Below, piece by piece: positions 1 through 7,933 of a stretch of DNA of 64,000 nt. Under the pieces are notes generated by a model. It did no database searches, had not been told where the DNA came from, and saw only the letters and a program-made list of their open reading frames with translations. The DNA comes from JAKQDH01 sp029558835 (lineage in GTDB: Bacteria; Planctomycetota; Phycisphaerae; UBA1845), in assembly GCA_035356615.1 (NCBI GenBank), contig DAOQSN010000006.1, positions 62,001 through 126,000 on the forward strand, written 5' to 3'. The translations under genes were made by a program, and so were the position numbers. How positions within the stretch are numbered: position 1 is the stretch's first letter; each line of letters begins with the position of its first letter.

Positions 1-216
1 GGCCACCAGCGACATGCTCAGCGCCGCCACCACCGAGATCAGCACCAGCGCCTGCGTGAAGGTCCGTGAGTACGACAGCCCCCGATGCGTCCACTTGTAA
101 CACCAGGCATTCAACTGCCCCACCACGAACGCCACCAGCAAGGCCAGCACCAACTGCTCGGCCAGTTGGTTCTGCCCCGCCGAGACGGGCTGGAAGAGTT
201 CCTCGAACAAGCTCAT
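1..216 (-). CDS. DUF4956 family membrane protein (C-terminus beyond window)
   Basis: The first 72 residues are visible, beginning MSLFEELFQPVSAGQNQLAE, followed by hydrophobic stretches (about residues 20-36 and 55-72) that look like membrane helices, with a WCYKWTHRGLSYSRTF segment between them. This pattern and the position directly after a VTC-domain gene fit DUF4956 integral membrane proteins. The family's function is not established, but it recurs beside VTC polyphosphate polymerases and CotH proteins. The ATG overlaps the upstream stop by four bases (ATGA, 213-216), implying translational coupling. The rest of the gene lies left of the window. Confidence 0.75.
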   Translation of the reverse strand, partial: MSLFEELFQPVSAGQNQLAEQLVLALLVAFVVGQLNAWCYKWTHRGLSYSRTFTQALVLISVVAALSMSLVA

Positions 217-1010
217 GGCAGCGCCTGCTCCACTTCCATACCCGACTCGCACCCCCCCGCCGCACAGGAACAAATCACGTATTTGCACACACCGCGCTGC
301 ATGAGCTCCACCCGGTGCAGCATGTCCGCCACCCAGAACGGGTACGTGTCGGTGAACTTGATTTCCAGGATGACCCCGCCCGCATCAACGGGCCACCACA
401 TCTCCCTCCGCCCGTTGCCCGGTGGGGCCAGCAGCCCGTAATGCAGGTCCCGGTCCAGGGTGACCCGGACGTTGTCCGCCGAGGTTCCTTCGTAGGCTTC
501 CCGCCGGTAGAACACCCCCACCGCCGGTCGGGCCCCGATGCGCCCCTGCAGTTGCTGGAACTCGTTGAGGTTCGCCTCGGCGGCAGCGGCCTTCCCGTTC
601 CCGCCCCATGGCACGAGCTGTTCCTGCCAGAGCAGATGTTCCGCAAGGGGTGGTTCCACCCGGGCCCGCGTCTTGTGCACGACGCCGCAGACCTTGCGCT
701 TGATCTCATAGTACGCCGGCAGGTTGGTCGCCGACTCCCCACATTGGCGGTACGTGCGAACCCGCAGCTTATAGCGCTGCGCCTGCCGCAACAGCGTCGC
801 TCGCAACAGTTCGCGCGAGGGGCTGTCCAGGTAGACGGACAGCACCGGATACTCGCAATCCACCCGGTGCGACGAGTGCGGATCGGGCGGCAGGTACTTC
901 CGGCAGTAGTGGCGGATTTCCGCCGCCTGAGCCTCGCCGATGAGATACTTGATCTCATAGCGCTGCCACTTCAGTGATCGATCGCGTTCGGCAAACATCG
1001 CCCACCCCAA
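213..1010 (-). CDS. VTC domain-containing protein (polyphosphate polymerase-like)
   Basis: 265 residues, a stand-alone VTC domain (triphosphate-tunnel fold). Visible family signatures are the N-terminal YEIKYLI strand, YPVLSVYLDS, the basic KLRVRTY strand, YYEIKRK, the VRVTLDRDL segment and the C-terminal acidic strand GGVILEIKF. These alternating Lys/Arg and Glu positions line the tunnel in eukaryotic Vtc4, which polymerises polyphosphate from ATP; whether this bacterial protein does so is inferred. It lies 24 bp after the CotH-like gene and overlaps the DUF4956 gene by 4 bp, so the three are almost certainly one operon. An internal Met at residue 5 is an alternative start. Confidence 0.87.
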   Translation of the reverse strand: MGWAMFAERDRSLKWQRYEIKYLIGEAQAAEIRHYCRKYLPPDPHSSHRVDCEYPVLSVYLDSPSRELLRATLLRQAQRYKLRVRTYRQCGESATNLPAYYEIKRKVCGVVHKTRARVEPPLAEHLLWQEQLVPWGGNGKAAAAEANLNEFQQLQGRIGARPAVGVFYRREAYEGTSADNVRVTLDRDLHYGLLAPPGNGRREMWWPVDAGGVILEIKFTDTYPFWVADMLHRVELMQRGVCKYVICSCAAGGCESGMEVEQALP

Positions 1011-1034
1011 CGTAGAGAGCGCCTCACGACGCCC

Positions 1035-2969
1035 CTACGGCGTTGTCTGTAGAAACTCGAGCACCGCCTCGCGCCGCGCCTCAACGTGCGTGAAGAGTTC
1101 TTCGAGCCCCCGCTCGAACTCCTCCGCCCCCGACAGCAGCGTATAGCCGGCCTGCTCACCCTCCGTCCCCACCACATACGGAGCGATCAGATCGTGTTCG
1201 GCCTGGTACCGGGCCTGCGTGGCCTCGACCGCGAACGCGCCGTCGATCGCCTCCCGCACATGGGCCACGTACTTGTTCCAGTACACGGGATCGTCCGCCA
1301 GGTACCGAATCAAGGGCCACTGCTCACTGACCTCCGCCAGGCTCAAAGACAGGGCACCCCCCATCCCTCCACCACCGCCCGCGCCCCCCACGCCCATGCC
1401 CGACGCCAGCGCCATGTTGTTGTCCCACGGAATCCAGCTCAGGCGCCCGCCGTCGTCCGGGTTGCCATAGAGGTAATAGTTCTGCGCCATGTTCCCGTAC
1501 GTGTCCCAGTTCTGGATCACCGTGTTGACGGCCAGCCAGCGCAGGAAACCGTCCACGTTGAGCACCGCTTCCAGGCCCGCCCGCCAGGCCGCGGCATCGG
1601 ACCGATCGGCGTTCAGCGCGGCGATGGCCGCCTGCACGTCGCTGAAATCCGCCTCGTTCTCGTTAGTCTCCTTGTCGAAGTCGTCCTCGCGGAACGTCGC
1701 CCACGTCGACGTGGGTTTGTACAGATTGCCGGAGTCGTCGCCGAACTGCGCCGTAAGCATCGGCGACGCGGGGATCTCCGTCATCGTATACAACCCGAAG
1801 TACACCGGCCCGTCGCCGTGGTCGATGTACACACGGTAGAATGCCGTGCGCGGCGCGGGCACCCCGGCCGCCCGGAAGATGTCGTGCGCCACCTTCTCGC
1901 GCAGGTACGAGGAATCCGACCAGTTGCTTGCCAGCGTCAGCTCCTTGAAACCGTAGAAGCGCTGGTTGTTGATTTGTGGGTATTCGTCCTCGAACTGGTC
2001 GAAATCGAGGCGAAGAGGAAGCTTGTAGATTCCCGCACTCCACGTGCTCGTCAACGACGATTGGCCCTTGAACCGGATACCTACGTACCACCACGTCTTG
2101 CCAGCGAACTCCAGCGCGCACGGCACATACACCGGGTTCTCGTCATCGCTGGTCACGAACCCGCTGCCACCGGGCGCCCCCTGAGTACGACACAACAGTT
2201 GGTCGCCCTCACCCGCGGTGCACGTGCCCTCCACCGTCGTTTCCCCGAAGGAAACCGAGCACGCATCACCCTCCGCCAGGTTCGCACACGCCTCCGCCAT
2301 CCCGTCGGACATGTCGCCACCGCCGGGTCCACCCCCCACGACGCAGGCCAGTTGACCGCCCGCGTCCGACGCGCAGGTTCCCTCGATCGTCATCCCCATC
2401 AAGGACACCGCGCAAGCGTCCCCCTCCTGCAAGTCCGCGCATGCCTCGACCAGCGCAGCCGACATCCCACCCGCCCCGGGGTCGTCTTGCCCGCCCGGCG
2501 GGACGTTGCCGACCCCGGTGGCCATGCAAGCCAGTTGATCATTCATCATCGGTGTACAGGTCCCCGTCGTGGCAACCCCGTTGAAGGACACCGTACACGC
2601 ATCGCCCTCCTGCAAGCCGTCACACGCTGCGTCCCTTCCCCCCGGCGCGGCCGGCAGATCGCCAGGATCCGCGCTCACCAGCGACCACCCCCGGCTCTGC
2701 CCGAACTCGCCGTACTTCGCCGTCATGTCATCCTGCATGGCCTGCCAGTCACTCGCCGCGATGGTGATGTCGAGCCTTCCGACCACGTCCTCAGGAAAGA
2801 CCACCGCGTAATCGGGTGTGGCTTTGTTGCCGTGCGTCTCGTCGGTCCACCCGGCAGGCCGCTCGGTTGGTTCGACCTCAGTCCCCACGTCGCAGGCAAG
2901 CTGCAACGCGGTAAGTCCCAGGAACGCTGCCAGGACAAGTCTCACAGCCTGTAGAGCTGATCTACACAT
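1035..2969 (-). CDS. CotH-like lipoprotein with three inserted Cys-rich repeats
   Basis: 644 residues from the ATG at 2969. A hydrophobic signal ending LQLAC (Cys26) suggests a lipoprotein. The CotH kinase-like domain is recognisable from VGIRFKGQSS, the region LYKPTSTW, NTVIQNWDTYGNMAQNYYLY and the WIPWDNN metal-binding-like segment. CotH proteins phosphorylate spore coat proteins in Bacillus and have bacterial exported relatives of unknown role. Residues 114-262 hold three tandem repeats with Cys spaced identically (C-x8-C-x12-C-x9-C; Cys116/125/138/148, 177/186/199/209, 228/237/250/260), separated by Gly/Pro/Asp linkers. A longer upstream reading frame exists, but it lacks a signal peptide at its start, so the internal ATG is preferred. 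Confidence 0.85.
   Translation of the reverse strand: MCRSALQAVRLVLAAFLGLTALQLACDVGTEVEPTERPAGWTDETHGNKATPDYAVVFPEDVVGRLDITIAASDWQAMQDDMTAKYGEFGQSRGWSLVSADPGDLPAAPGGRDAACDGLQEGDACTVSFNGVATTGTCTPMMNDQLACMATGVGNVPPGGQDDPGAGGMSAALVEACADLQEGDACAVSLMGMTIEGTCASDAGGQLACVVGGGPGGGDMSDGMAEACANLAEGDACSVSFGETTVEGTCTAGEGDQLLCRTQGAPGGSGFVTSDDENPVYVPCALEFAGKTWWYVGIRFKGQSSLTSTWSAGIYKLPLRLDFDQFEDEYPQINNQRFYGFKELTLASNWSDSSYLREKVAHDIFRAAGVPAPRTAFYRVYIDHGDGPVYFGLYTMTEIPASPMLTAQFGDDSGNLYKPTSTWATFREDDFDKETNENEADFSDVQAAIAALNADRSDAAAWRAGLEAVLNVDGFLRWLAVNTVIQNWDTYGNMAQNYYLYGNPDDGGRLSWIPWDNNMALASGMGVGGAGGGGGMGGALSLSLAEVSEQWPLIRYLADDPVYWNKYVAHVREAIDGAFAVEATQARYQAEHDLIAPYVVGTEGEQAGYTLLSGAEEFERGLEELFTHVEARREAVLEFLQTTP
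2184..2630 (-). repeat. Three tandem in-frame repeats coding for Cys-rich modules
   Basis: Three coding repeats inside the CotH-like gene. Each encodes a module of the form AC-x2-L-x-EGDAC-x-VS followed by GTC and QL-x-C, joined by Gly/Pro-rich linkers. Cysteine spacing is identical in all three. They probably form small disulfide-bonded extracytoplasmic modules (inference). Confidence 0.85.
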
Positions 2970-3075
2970 GGTCCGGTCCCTTTCGTACGGGTCAGTGATC
3001 CCCAGCGTCCGGCCGGCGCGCGTGCTCGTGTGTGGCGCGCCCGCAGCCGTCTTGCTTCCCGCTCGGGAAAGCTGC

Positions 3076-3645
3076 CTACTCGAGCATCCCCATGAGCACC
3101 AGCACGGCCTCCTGCCTCCCGGACACCAGTTCCTTGAGGGCCCGCTGGGCAGTCTGGAGTTCGCTGCGTGCCGCCTCCCGCGCCTTCCGGTAGGCGGCCA
3201 GCTTCGCGGCGATGTCTTCCTTCGTCGCCTCCTCGTCTTCGAGCACCGTACGCAGCTCACGCTCTGCGGCGGCCACCTTGCTCTGCGATGAGGTGTCCGC
3301 GTCGCGCGGACGGCCGGGGGCAGCCTGGTCGTCGGAACCCGCCGGCGCGGGCCCGCCCGGACGCCCGGGCCGCATCCCCCCGCCAGGCCCGCCACGCAGC
3401 TCGCTCTGCGCCGTCATGACCGCCTCAATCTTCGGCGCCAGCGTTTCCCACTCCTCGTCCGTGGCGTCCAATTGATCCTTGATGTTGTCCAGCTGCCGCT
3501 CGCGCATCCTGGCCGGGTCAAAGTCCCCCGGCCGCCCACGCTGGTCGCGACCCCGCCGCGCGTCCTGCGTCAGCGCGACGGTCGGAATGGCCAGCAGTCC
3601 TGCCAGGACAACCATGAACACACTGTTACGTGACATACGGCACAT
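3076..3645 (-). CDS. Secreted Gly/Arg-rich coiled-coil protein, function unknown
   Basis: 189 residues. An N-terminal signal peptide (hydrophobic core VFMVVLAGLLAIPTVALT) precedes a charged segment starting QDARRGRDQRG. A conserved-looking helix (DEEWETLAPKIEAVMTAQSELRG, about residues 62-84), a Gly/Pro/Arg-rich linker and a C-terminal helix with heptad character (residues about 125-180) follow. No enzyme motif is visible. It sits 106 bp upstream of the CotH-like gene in the same orientation and is probably the first gene of that operon. The shape is reminiscent of small periplasmic helical proteins such as Spy/CpxP-like sensors, but I cannot assign it. Confidence 0.7.
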   Translation of the reverse strand: MCRMSRNSVFMVVLAGLLAIPTVALTQDARRGRDQRGRPGDFDPARMRERQLDNIKDQLDATDEEWETLAPKIEAVMTAQSELRGGPGGGMRPGRPGGPAPAGSDDQAAPGRPRDADTSSQSKVAAAERELRTVLEDEEATKEDIAAKLAAYRKAREAARSELQTAQRALKELVSGRQEAVLVLMGMLE

Positions 3646-4298
3646 CCTTTCTCGCTCAGTCCGTTGGGGGTGGAGCGTTCCTCTTCATCCGACTCCTCGG
3701 CTGCGCTACCCCGCCCTCACCTGCGCGCCGACCCGAGGGGGCGGCCCGGCTACCAACCACGCTCGTCAGGTCAAGCGTGAGCGCCGGACCCCGCAGTCGG
3801 GGGAGTTCCGCCGGTTGCGCCCGCGATACCGCCCCCGGAGGCACCCTCCGGTGGCGTTCTTGGTTCATTTCTAGTCAGGGAAACATGAAGACAATGTGAA
3901 ACCAGACCCCACCTTTTTCGCACAGCGCTCGAAACCGGCCGGCAGCGTTAGCGGTCGCGGGCTCGGGGGGGCGCCCCAACCTTGCCCGCCGACCCCCGAA
4001 ACGACGTCCAGTCGAGAACGCCGCCCCCGACCGTTCCCCCCCGCTGGTGGACTGCCGCTCTGCTCAGGCGGAACATCGCCCGCGAGCCTGCCAGCGCCTG
4101 CTCACGCTCGAGTTCTCAGGTGCAGACCTTCGTCGATGTGGAGACCATGTATGAACGTACATGTGCACCGCGCGCGGGGCGACGCCTCACTGCCTACTGG
4201 AAAGGCAGGCGTAGGCTGGGGCCCACAGGTTTGAACGGACACGCCGCCGCGTGCTCAGGCGTGTCGATGCACACAGCGGATGATCAGCGCATCACCGG
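3646..4298. other. Non-coding spacer
   Basis: About 650 bp between two minus-strand genes. I see no convincing gene, tRNA or member of the dispersed repeats found elsewhere. A short imperfect palindrome around 4147-4165 (ATGTAT-N2-ACGTACAT-like) is the only structure noticed. Confidence 0.5.
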
Positions 4299-5132
4299 TC
4301 ACTGCCCGGCCGTCGTGGTCGCCGAGGTCAGTTCCTGTACTCTGCGGCGGGCGAACTGGCGATCGAGCCACTCCGTGCGCTCATCGGCCACCACCGCGCG
4401 GTACAGTTCCAGGGCCCGGGCCCGATCCCGCAGCCGGAAATCGTACACGACGGCCGCCCGGTACCGCGCCGGATGTGGCGTGTCCGGGTTCCACGTCCAG
4501 CAGCGCTCATACCACTTCACCGCGAGCATTTCCTGGTTCTTGAGGTACTCTTTGTGGATTTCCCCGAGCAGGAACGCCGTGTCGTCGATCTTGTCGCTGC
4601 TGGGATACTGCTCAATGAGCGAACGCAGCATCTGGGCAGCCTGCACCATCAGGTCCTCGCGGTACAGACCCGGTGCGCCATAGCCCCCCCGCCGCATGAG
4701 CGCCCGTGCTTCTTCGTAGAGTTGATCGGCCGCGGTGATCGTCTCCGTGGGCTTGAGCTGCTCACCGGGGATCTCCGCCTCCAACAGGTACCGGAACGCC
4801 TTGACCGACTTGAGCCCTTCCAGCTCATAGTCCGCCCACTTCTGCTTCATGTCATACCCGTGGGCCTTGTAGTAGTCCCGAAGCTGTTGCAACGTGCGGT
4901 GGTACTGCGCCCGGTAGGTAAGCAACGCCTCGACGAGATCGACCTCCTGCGCGTTGACCACGTTGATGTCCGCGCCGATCTTGGCTGCGTCGATCCGCGC
5001 CGGCGCCGTCGGCGACGTAAGCAGCTCCGGCGGGGGCTGCCAACCCGTGCGAAACTTGCTGACGTTGCAGCCCGCCAATACCACCCCGAATGCCCCGACA
5101 ACGACCACCCTGGAAATCATGTTGAGATTCAT
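4299..5132 (-). CDS. Tetratricopeptide-type lipoprotein
   Basis: 277 residues. The start at 5132 follows a strong GGGAGGGG ribosome site and gives a lipoprotein signal ending VVLAGC. The mature part is helical. Residues about 150-265 show TPR-like helix pairs (MLRSLIEQYPSSDKIDDTAF, GEIHKEYLKNQEMLAVKWYE, RARALELYRAVVADE), as in outer-membrane lipoproteins of the BamD/YbgF type. The spacing of TPR helices with QYPSS is typical of BamD-like proteins, but the N-terminal 140 residues do not look like BamD, so the assembly role is only a possibility. It stands alone, flanked by long spacers. Confidence 0.75.
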   Translation of the reverse strand: MNLNMISRVVVVGAFGVVLAGCNVSKFRTGWQPPPELLTSPTAPARIDAAKIGADINVVNAQEVDLVEALLTYRAQYHRTLQQLRDYYKAHGYDMKQKWADYELEGLKSVKAFRYLLEAEIPGEQLKPTETITAADQLYEEARALMRRGGYGAPGLYREDLMVQAAQMLRSLIEQYPSSDKIDDTAFLLGEIHKEYLKNQEMLAVKWYERCWTWNPDTPHPARYRAAVVYDFRLRDRARALELYRAVVADERTEWLDRQFARRRVQELTSATTTAGQ

Positions 5133-5332
5133 GGCCCCTCCCGGGCACTGAGCTACCGATCGGCACCCGGACCGCCGACCGCAGGCAGTCCTCCTGCCGC
5201 ACCAACCGCGATTACACCGCCCCGGCACACCCGCGTCAACGGGCTCCAACAGGCGTGCCCCGTAGCGTCAACCTGGCCCCTCAGAGCCGTGGGCGCCAGC
5301 CCACGGACCCCTCCCGCCGCTCGCGCGGCGCG

Positions 5333-5470
5333 CGTGTTTAGCGTATACGGGCACGAGGATGCCATGCTTTCCCGCGACAGCAGTCGCGGGTAAGCATGTT
5401 CTTACGCCCGACCACATGCCCACCCCCGCCTGCGGCGGGTGAGGGCATGGCACCCACCCTAAACACGTAC
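5333..5470. repeat. MITE-like palindromic element, family A copy 1
   Basis: The left end CGTGTTTAGCGT and right end CTAAACACGTAC are inverted copies. Inside are two hairpins: one around a TTTCCCGCGAC/GTCGCGGGTAA core, and one with CCACCCCCGCC facing GGCGGGTGAGGG. Related copies lie at 7805, 19243, 21408, 23417, 38106 and 54048. It lies in the spacer between the TPR lipoprotein and ispD. No coding potential is seen in the rest of 5133-5663. Confidence 0.8.
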
Positions 5471-5663
5471 CGCGCAGCGGGCTCGGACGTCGCGCACCCG
5501 CCCAGTGTTACGCCGCATGCCCGCCCGAAGATTCAGGACTCGCGGAACACCGGACTAGCCGTCACACACTCAGCCCGCGCTACGCCGAGAACCTCTACGT
5601 CGGCCACAGGAGGCCGACGCTACCGGCTAAGGAACCGACGCCACCGGCCGCACGGGGCCGGCG

Positions 5664-6398
5664 CTACCACTGTGCCTCCTCGAACGCCCCCATCCGCGGG
5701 CCCGCCTTCCCCGGGCGGGCCTTCAGGATCGCCTGGGCCAGCGCCAGATCGCCCTTGGCGGTGATCTTCAGGTTGCTGGCGTCGGCCGGCACGACGCTGA
5801 CCGCCTGCCCCGTCCGCTCGACGAGTTCAGCATCGTCAGTAGCCTCCCCGACCCCAGTCCCGAAGTTCTCGTAGGCACCCAGCAGCAGGTCTTTTTTAAA
5901 GACCTGCGGTGTCTGGGCCTCGTAGAGGGCCGTACGGGGCACGGTGGCTTCGACCACCAGCTTTCCGGAAACGCGTTTGATCGTTCCGGTCAACGGGGAG
6001 GCCAGGATGGCTGCTCCAGTCTTGACGGCGGCCGCGAAGACCGCGTCGATCATCTCCTCCGTAGCACAGGGCCGGGCCGCGTCGTGTACGGCCACGTATT
6101 CCGCTTCGGCTGCGACTTCCTTCAGCCCCGCCGCCACCGAGTCGCAACGCCGCGCCCCGCCGGTGACCACCTTCACTCCCATGAAACCGAGGTTGGCCGC
6201 GTACCGCGACTTCATCTCCTCCATGTCCTCAGGACCCACCACCAGCAACGTCTGGCAAACGTCCTTGCGGTTGATGAACAGCTCCACCGAACGCAGGAAC
6301 ACCGCCCGACCGTCCAGCTTCACGAACGTCTTCTTCTCCGACCCGCCGAAACGCTCCGACTTACCCGCCGCGGCCACGATGACCGAGAACTTCGCCAT
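5664..6398 (-). CDS. ispD: 2-C-methyl-D-erythritol 4-phosphate cytidylyltransferase
   Basis: 244 residues, the usual IspD length. It has the CTP-binding N-terminus VIVAAAGKSERFGG with the conserved Lys/Arg pair, the central VHDAARPCATEEMID segment, the Thr-rich TGTIKRV region and RTALYEAQTPQVFKKDLL, all characteristic of IspD. It transfers CMP to methylerythritol phosphate in the non-mevalonate isoprenoid pathway. The start lies 14 bp downstream of the PIN/TRAM gene, the same neighbour arrangement as yacL-ispD in many Gram-positive genomes, so the two are probably co-transcribed. An ispF homologue is not seen in the window. Confidence 0.95.
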   Translation of the reverse strand: MAKFSVIVAAAGKSERFGGSEKKTFVKLDGRAVFLRSVELFINRKDVCQTLLVVGPEDMEEMKSRYAANLGFMGVKVVTGGARRCDSVAAGLKEVAAEAEYVAVHDAARPCATEEMIDAVFAAAVKTGAAILASPLTGTIKRVSGKLVVEATVPRTALYEAQTPQVFKKDLLLGAYENFGTGVGEATDDAELVERTGQAVSVVPADASNLKITAKGDLALAQAILKARPGKAGPRMGAFEEAQW

Positions 6399-6412
6399 GG
6401 TATCCCCCTACC

Positions 6413-7498
6413 CTACCCTCGGTTGTACCGCGGCCGACGGCGTTCCGGCGGGAGATCCCCGCCGTCCAGGCGGCCGAAGACCATCCTCCCCGCCGAGGTT
6501 TGCAGGACGCTGGTAACCGTGATGGTGATCTCCTGACCAATGTGGTCGCGCCCACCTTCGGCCACCACCATCGTCCCGTCCTCGAGGTAACCGACCCCCT
6601 GCCCGGGTTCCTCGCCGGGCTTGATGACCTTGATCGTCAGTGACTCACCGGGAAGCACCACCGGCTTCAGCGCGTTGGCGAGGTCGTTGATGTTGATCAC
6701 CGTCACCCCGCGAAGCTGCGCCGCCTTGTTCAGATTGAAGTCATTGGTGACGATCCGCCCGCCAAGTTCCAACGCCAAGTCCACCAACATCTCATCCACG
6801 GCCGCCGTGGGCACGCCCCGATTCGGCGCCACGTCCAGGATGCGGATGTCCACCTTGTCGCTGCCCTGCAGCTTGTTGAGCATGTCCAGCCCGCGCCGCC
6901 CCCGCGTCCGACGCAGCTTGTCGCTGCTGTCCGCAATCGTCTGCAACTCCTGCAGGACGAACCGGGGCACGATCAGCTCCGACTCGATGATCCGGGTTTC
7001 CGCGATGTCCGCAATCCGCCCGTCCACGATCACCGACGTATCCAGCACCAGCGGCCGGGCCCCCTTCTTCTCCTTGGCAAACTGGACGTAGGGAATGACA
7101 AACCGCACGTCGTCTTTCGTCTGGAGAACGAAACTCACCGACAGGTAGCAGCAGATCACGCCGATGGCTAGCTTGACGGCGCTAACCACGGTCGTCTCGG
7201 ACCACCCCGCAAACACCGCCTCGACAACCAGGTTGACGATCAGCGACAGCGCATACGCCACCACCATGCCCACGATGAGCCCGAAGAACAGGGCCCCGAT
7301 CGTCGCCAAGCTCTTGCGGGGCACCAGAATGTCGAAGGCGATGATGACCAGCGCCAGACCGAAGAACCCGATGATCACCACGTCCTTGTGGGTTTCCAAC
7401 GCTCCGGTCGCCCCCGGCGTACGCTCCTGGGCCACCAGGCTCATGCCCACCGAAAGCAGCGCCAGAACGAAGATCGCCCGCATCCCCAGCAGGAACAT
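6413..7498 (-). CDS. YacL-like membrane PIN/TRAM domain protein
   Basis: 361 residues from the chosen ATG at 7498; an earlier in-frame ATG at 7567 would add 23 residues of Ser/Pro-rich sequence. The N-terminal ~130 residues contain about four membrane helices. The PIN nuclease-like domain follows (LVLDTSVIVDGRIADI, with the first acidic residue, and DEMLVDLALELGGRIVTNDF with later acidic residues). A TRAM RNA-binding-like domain near GVGYLEDGTMVVAEGG ends the protein. This is the YacL architecture. The function is unproven; PIN domains are usually metal-dependent ribonucleases. It is linked to ispD downstream. Confidence 0.88.
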   Translation of the reverse strand: MFLLGMRAIFVLALLSVGMSLVAQERTPGATGALETHKDVVIIGFFGLALVIIAFDILVPRKSLATIGALFFGLIVGMVVAYALSLIVNLVVEAVFAGWSETTVVSAVKLAIGVICCYLSVSFVLQTKDDVRFVIPYVQFAKEKKGARPLVLDTSVIVDGRIADIAETRIIESELIVPRFVLQELQTIADSSDKLRRTRGRRGLDMLNKLQGSDKVDIRILDVAPNRGVPTAAVDEMLVDLALELGGRIVTNDFNLNKAAQLRGVTVININDLANALKPVVLPGESLTIKVIKPGEEPGQGVGYLEDGTMVVAEGGRDHIGQEITITVTSVLQTSAGRMVFGRLDGGDLPPERRRPRYNRG

Positions 7499-7710
7499 CG
7501 TGCCGGCACGTCCCGCCGGGTCAGGTGATGACAACGGTGACGAAGGACTGCTGCGCATGGCGGCCACCCCGCGACAAGTTCCTCAAACGCCGGGGTACGA
7601 GTATAGCCACGCCCGCCAGTCTATCAATTGGAAACGTGCATAGGGGAAGACGCGGAGGCGGCGGATGGGACGGGTCGTATCCTCCGTCCGAAGCCGGCCG
7701 CGTCTGCACG

Positions 7711-7744
7711 CCTCTCCCCTCGGGAGAGGGGCAGGGGTGAGGGC
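7711..7744 (+). repeat. CCTCTCCC-type palindromic repeat, family C copy 1
   Basis: CCTCTCCCCTCGGGAGAGGG followed by GCAGGGGTGAGGGC: a perfect hairpin (CCTCTCCC/GGGAGAGG) plus a conserved 3' tail. The same unit occurs at 9946-9980 and inverted at 32492-32533. It lies in the spacer 7568-7933, which has no gene. Confidence 0.85.
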
Positions 7745-7804
7745 GGCGGCCAAGGCGCCCCCGTGCTGCACGAGCCCGCTCGCCCCTCACGCGGAAGACG
7801 CCAA

Positions 7805-7903
7805 CCACGTACGCAGTCGCGGCTAAGCATGCCTCGGCAGCCGCGGACAATGCCCACCCCCGCCTGCGACGGGTGAGGGCATGCCACCCACCTTAACAGC
7901 TAC
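7805..7903. repeat. MITE-like element, family A, degenerate copy 2
   Basis: It carries the family cores TCGCGGCTAAGCATGCCTC and TGCCCACCCCCGCCTGCGAC, followed by GGGTGAGGGCATGCCACCCA. The terminal inverted repeats are largely eroded. Confidence 0.6.
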
Positions 7904-7933
7904 CAGCGGCGACGCCGCCTCGGCATTCGACTG

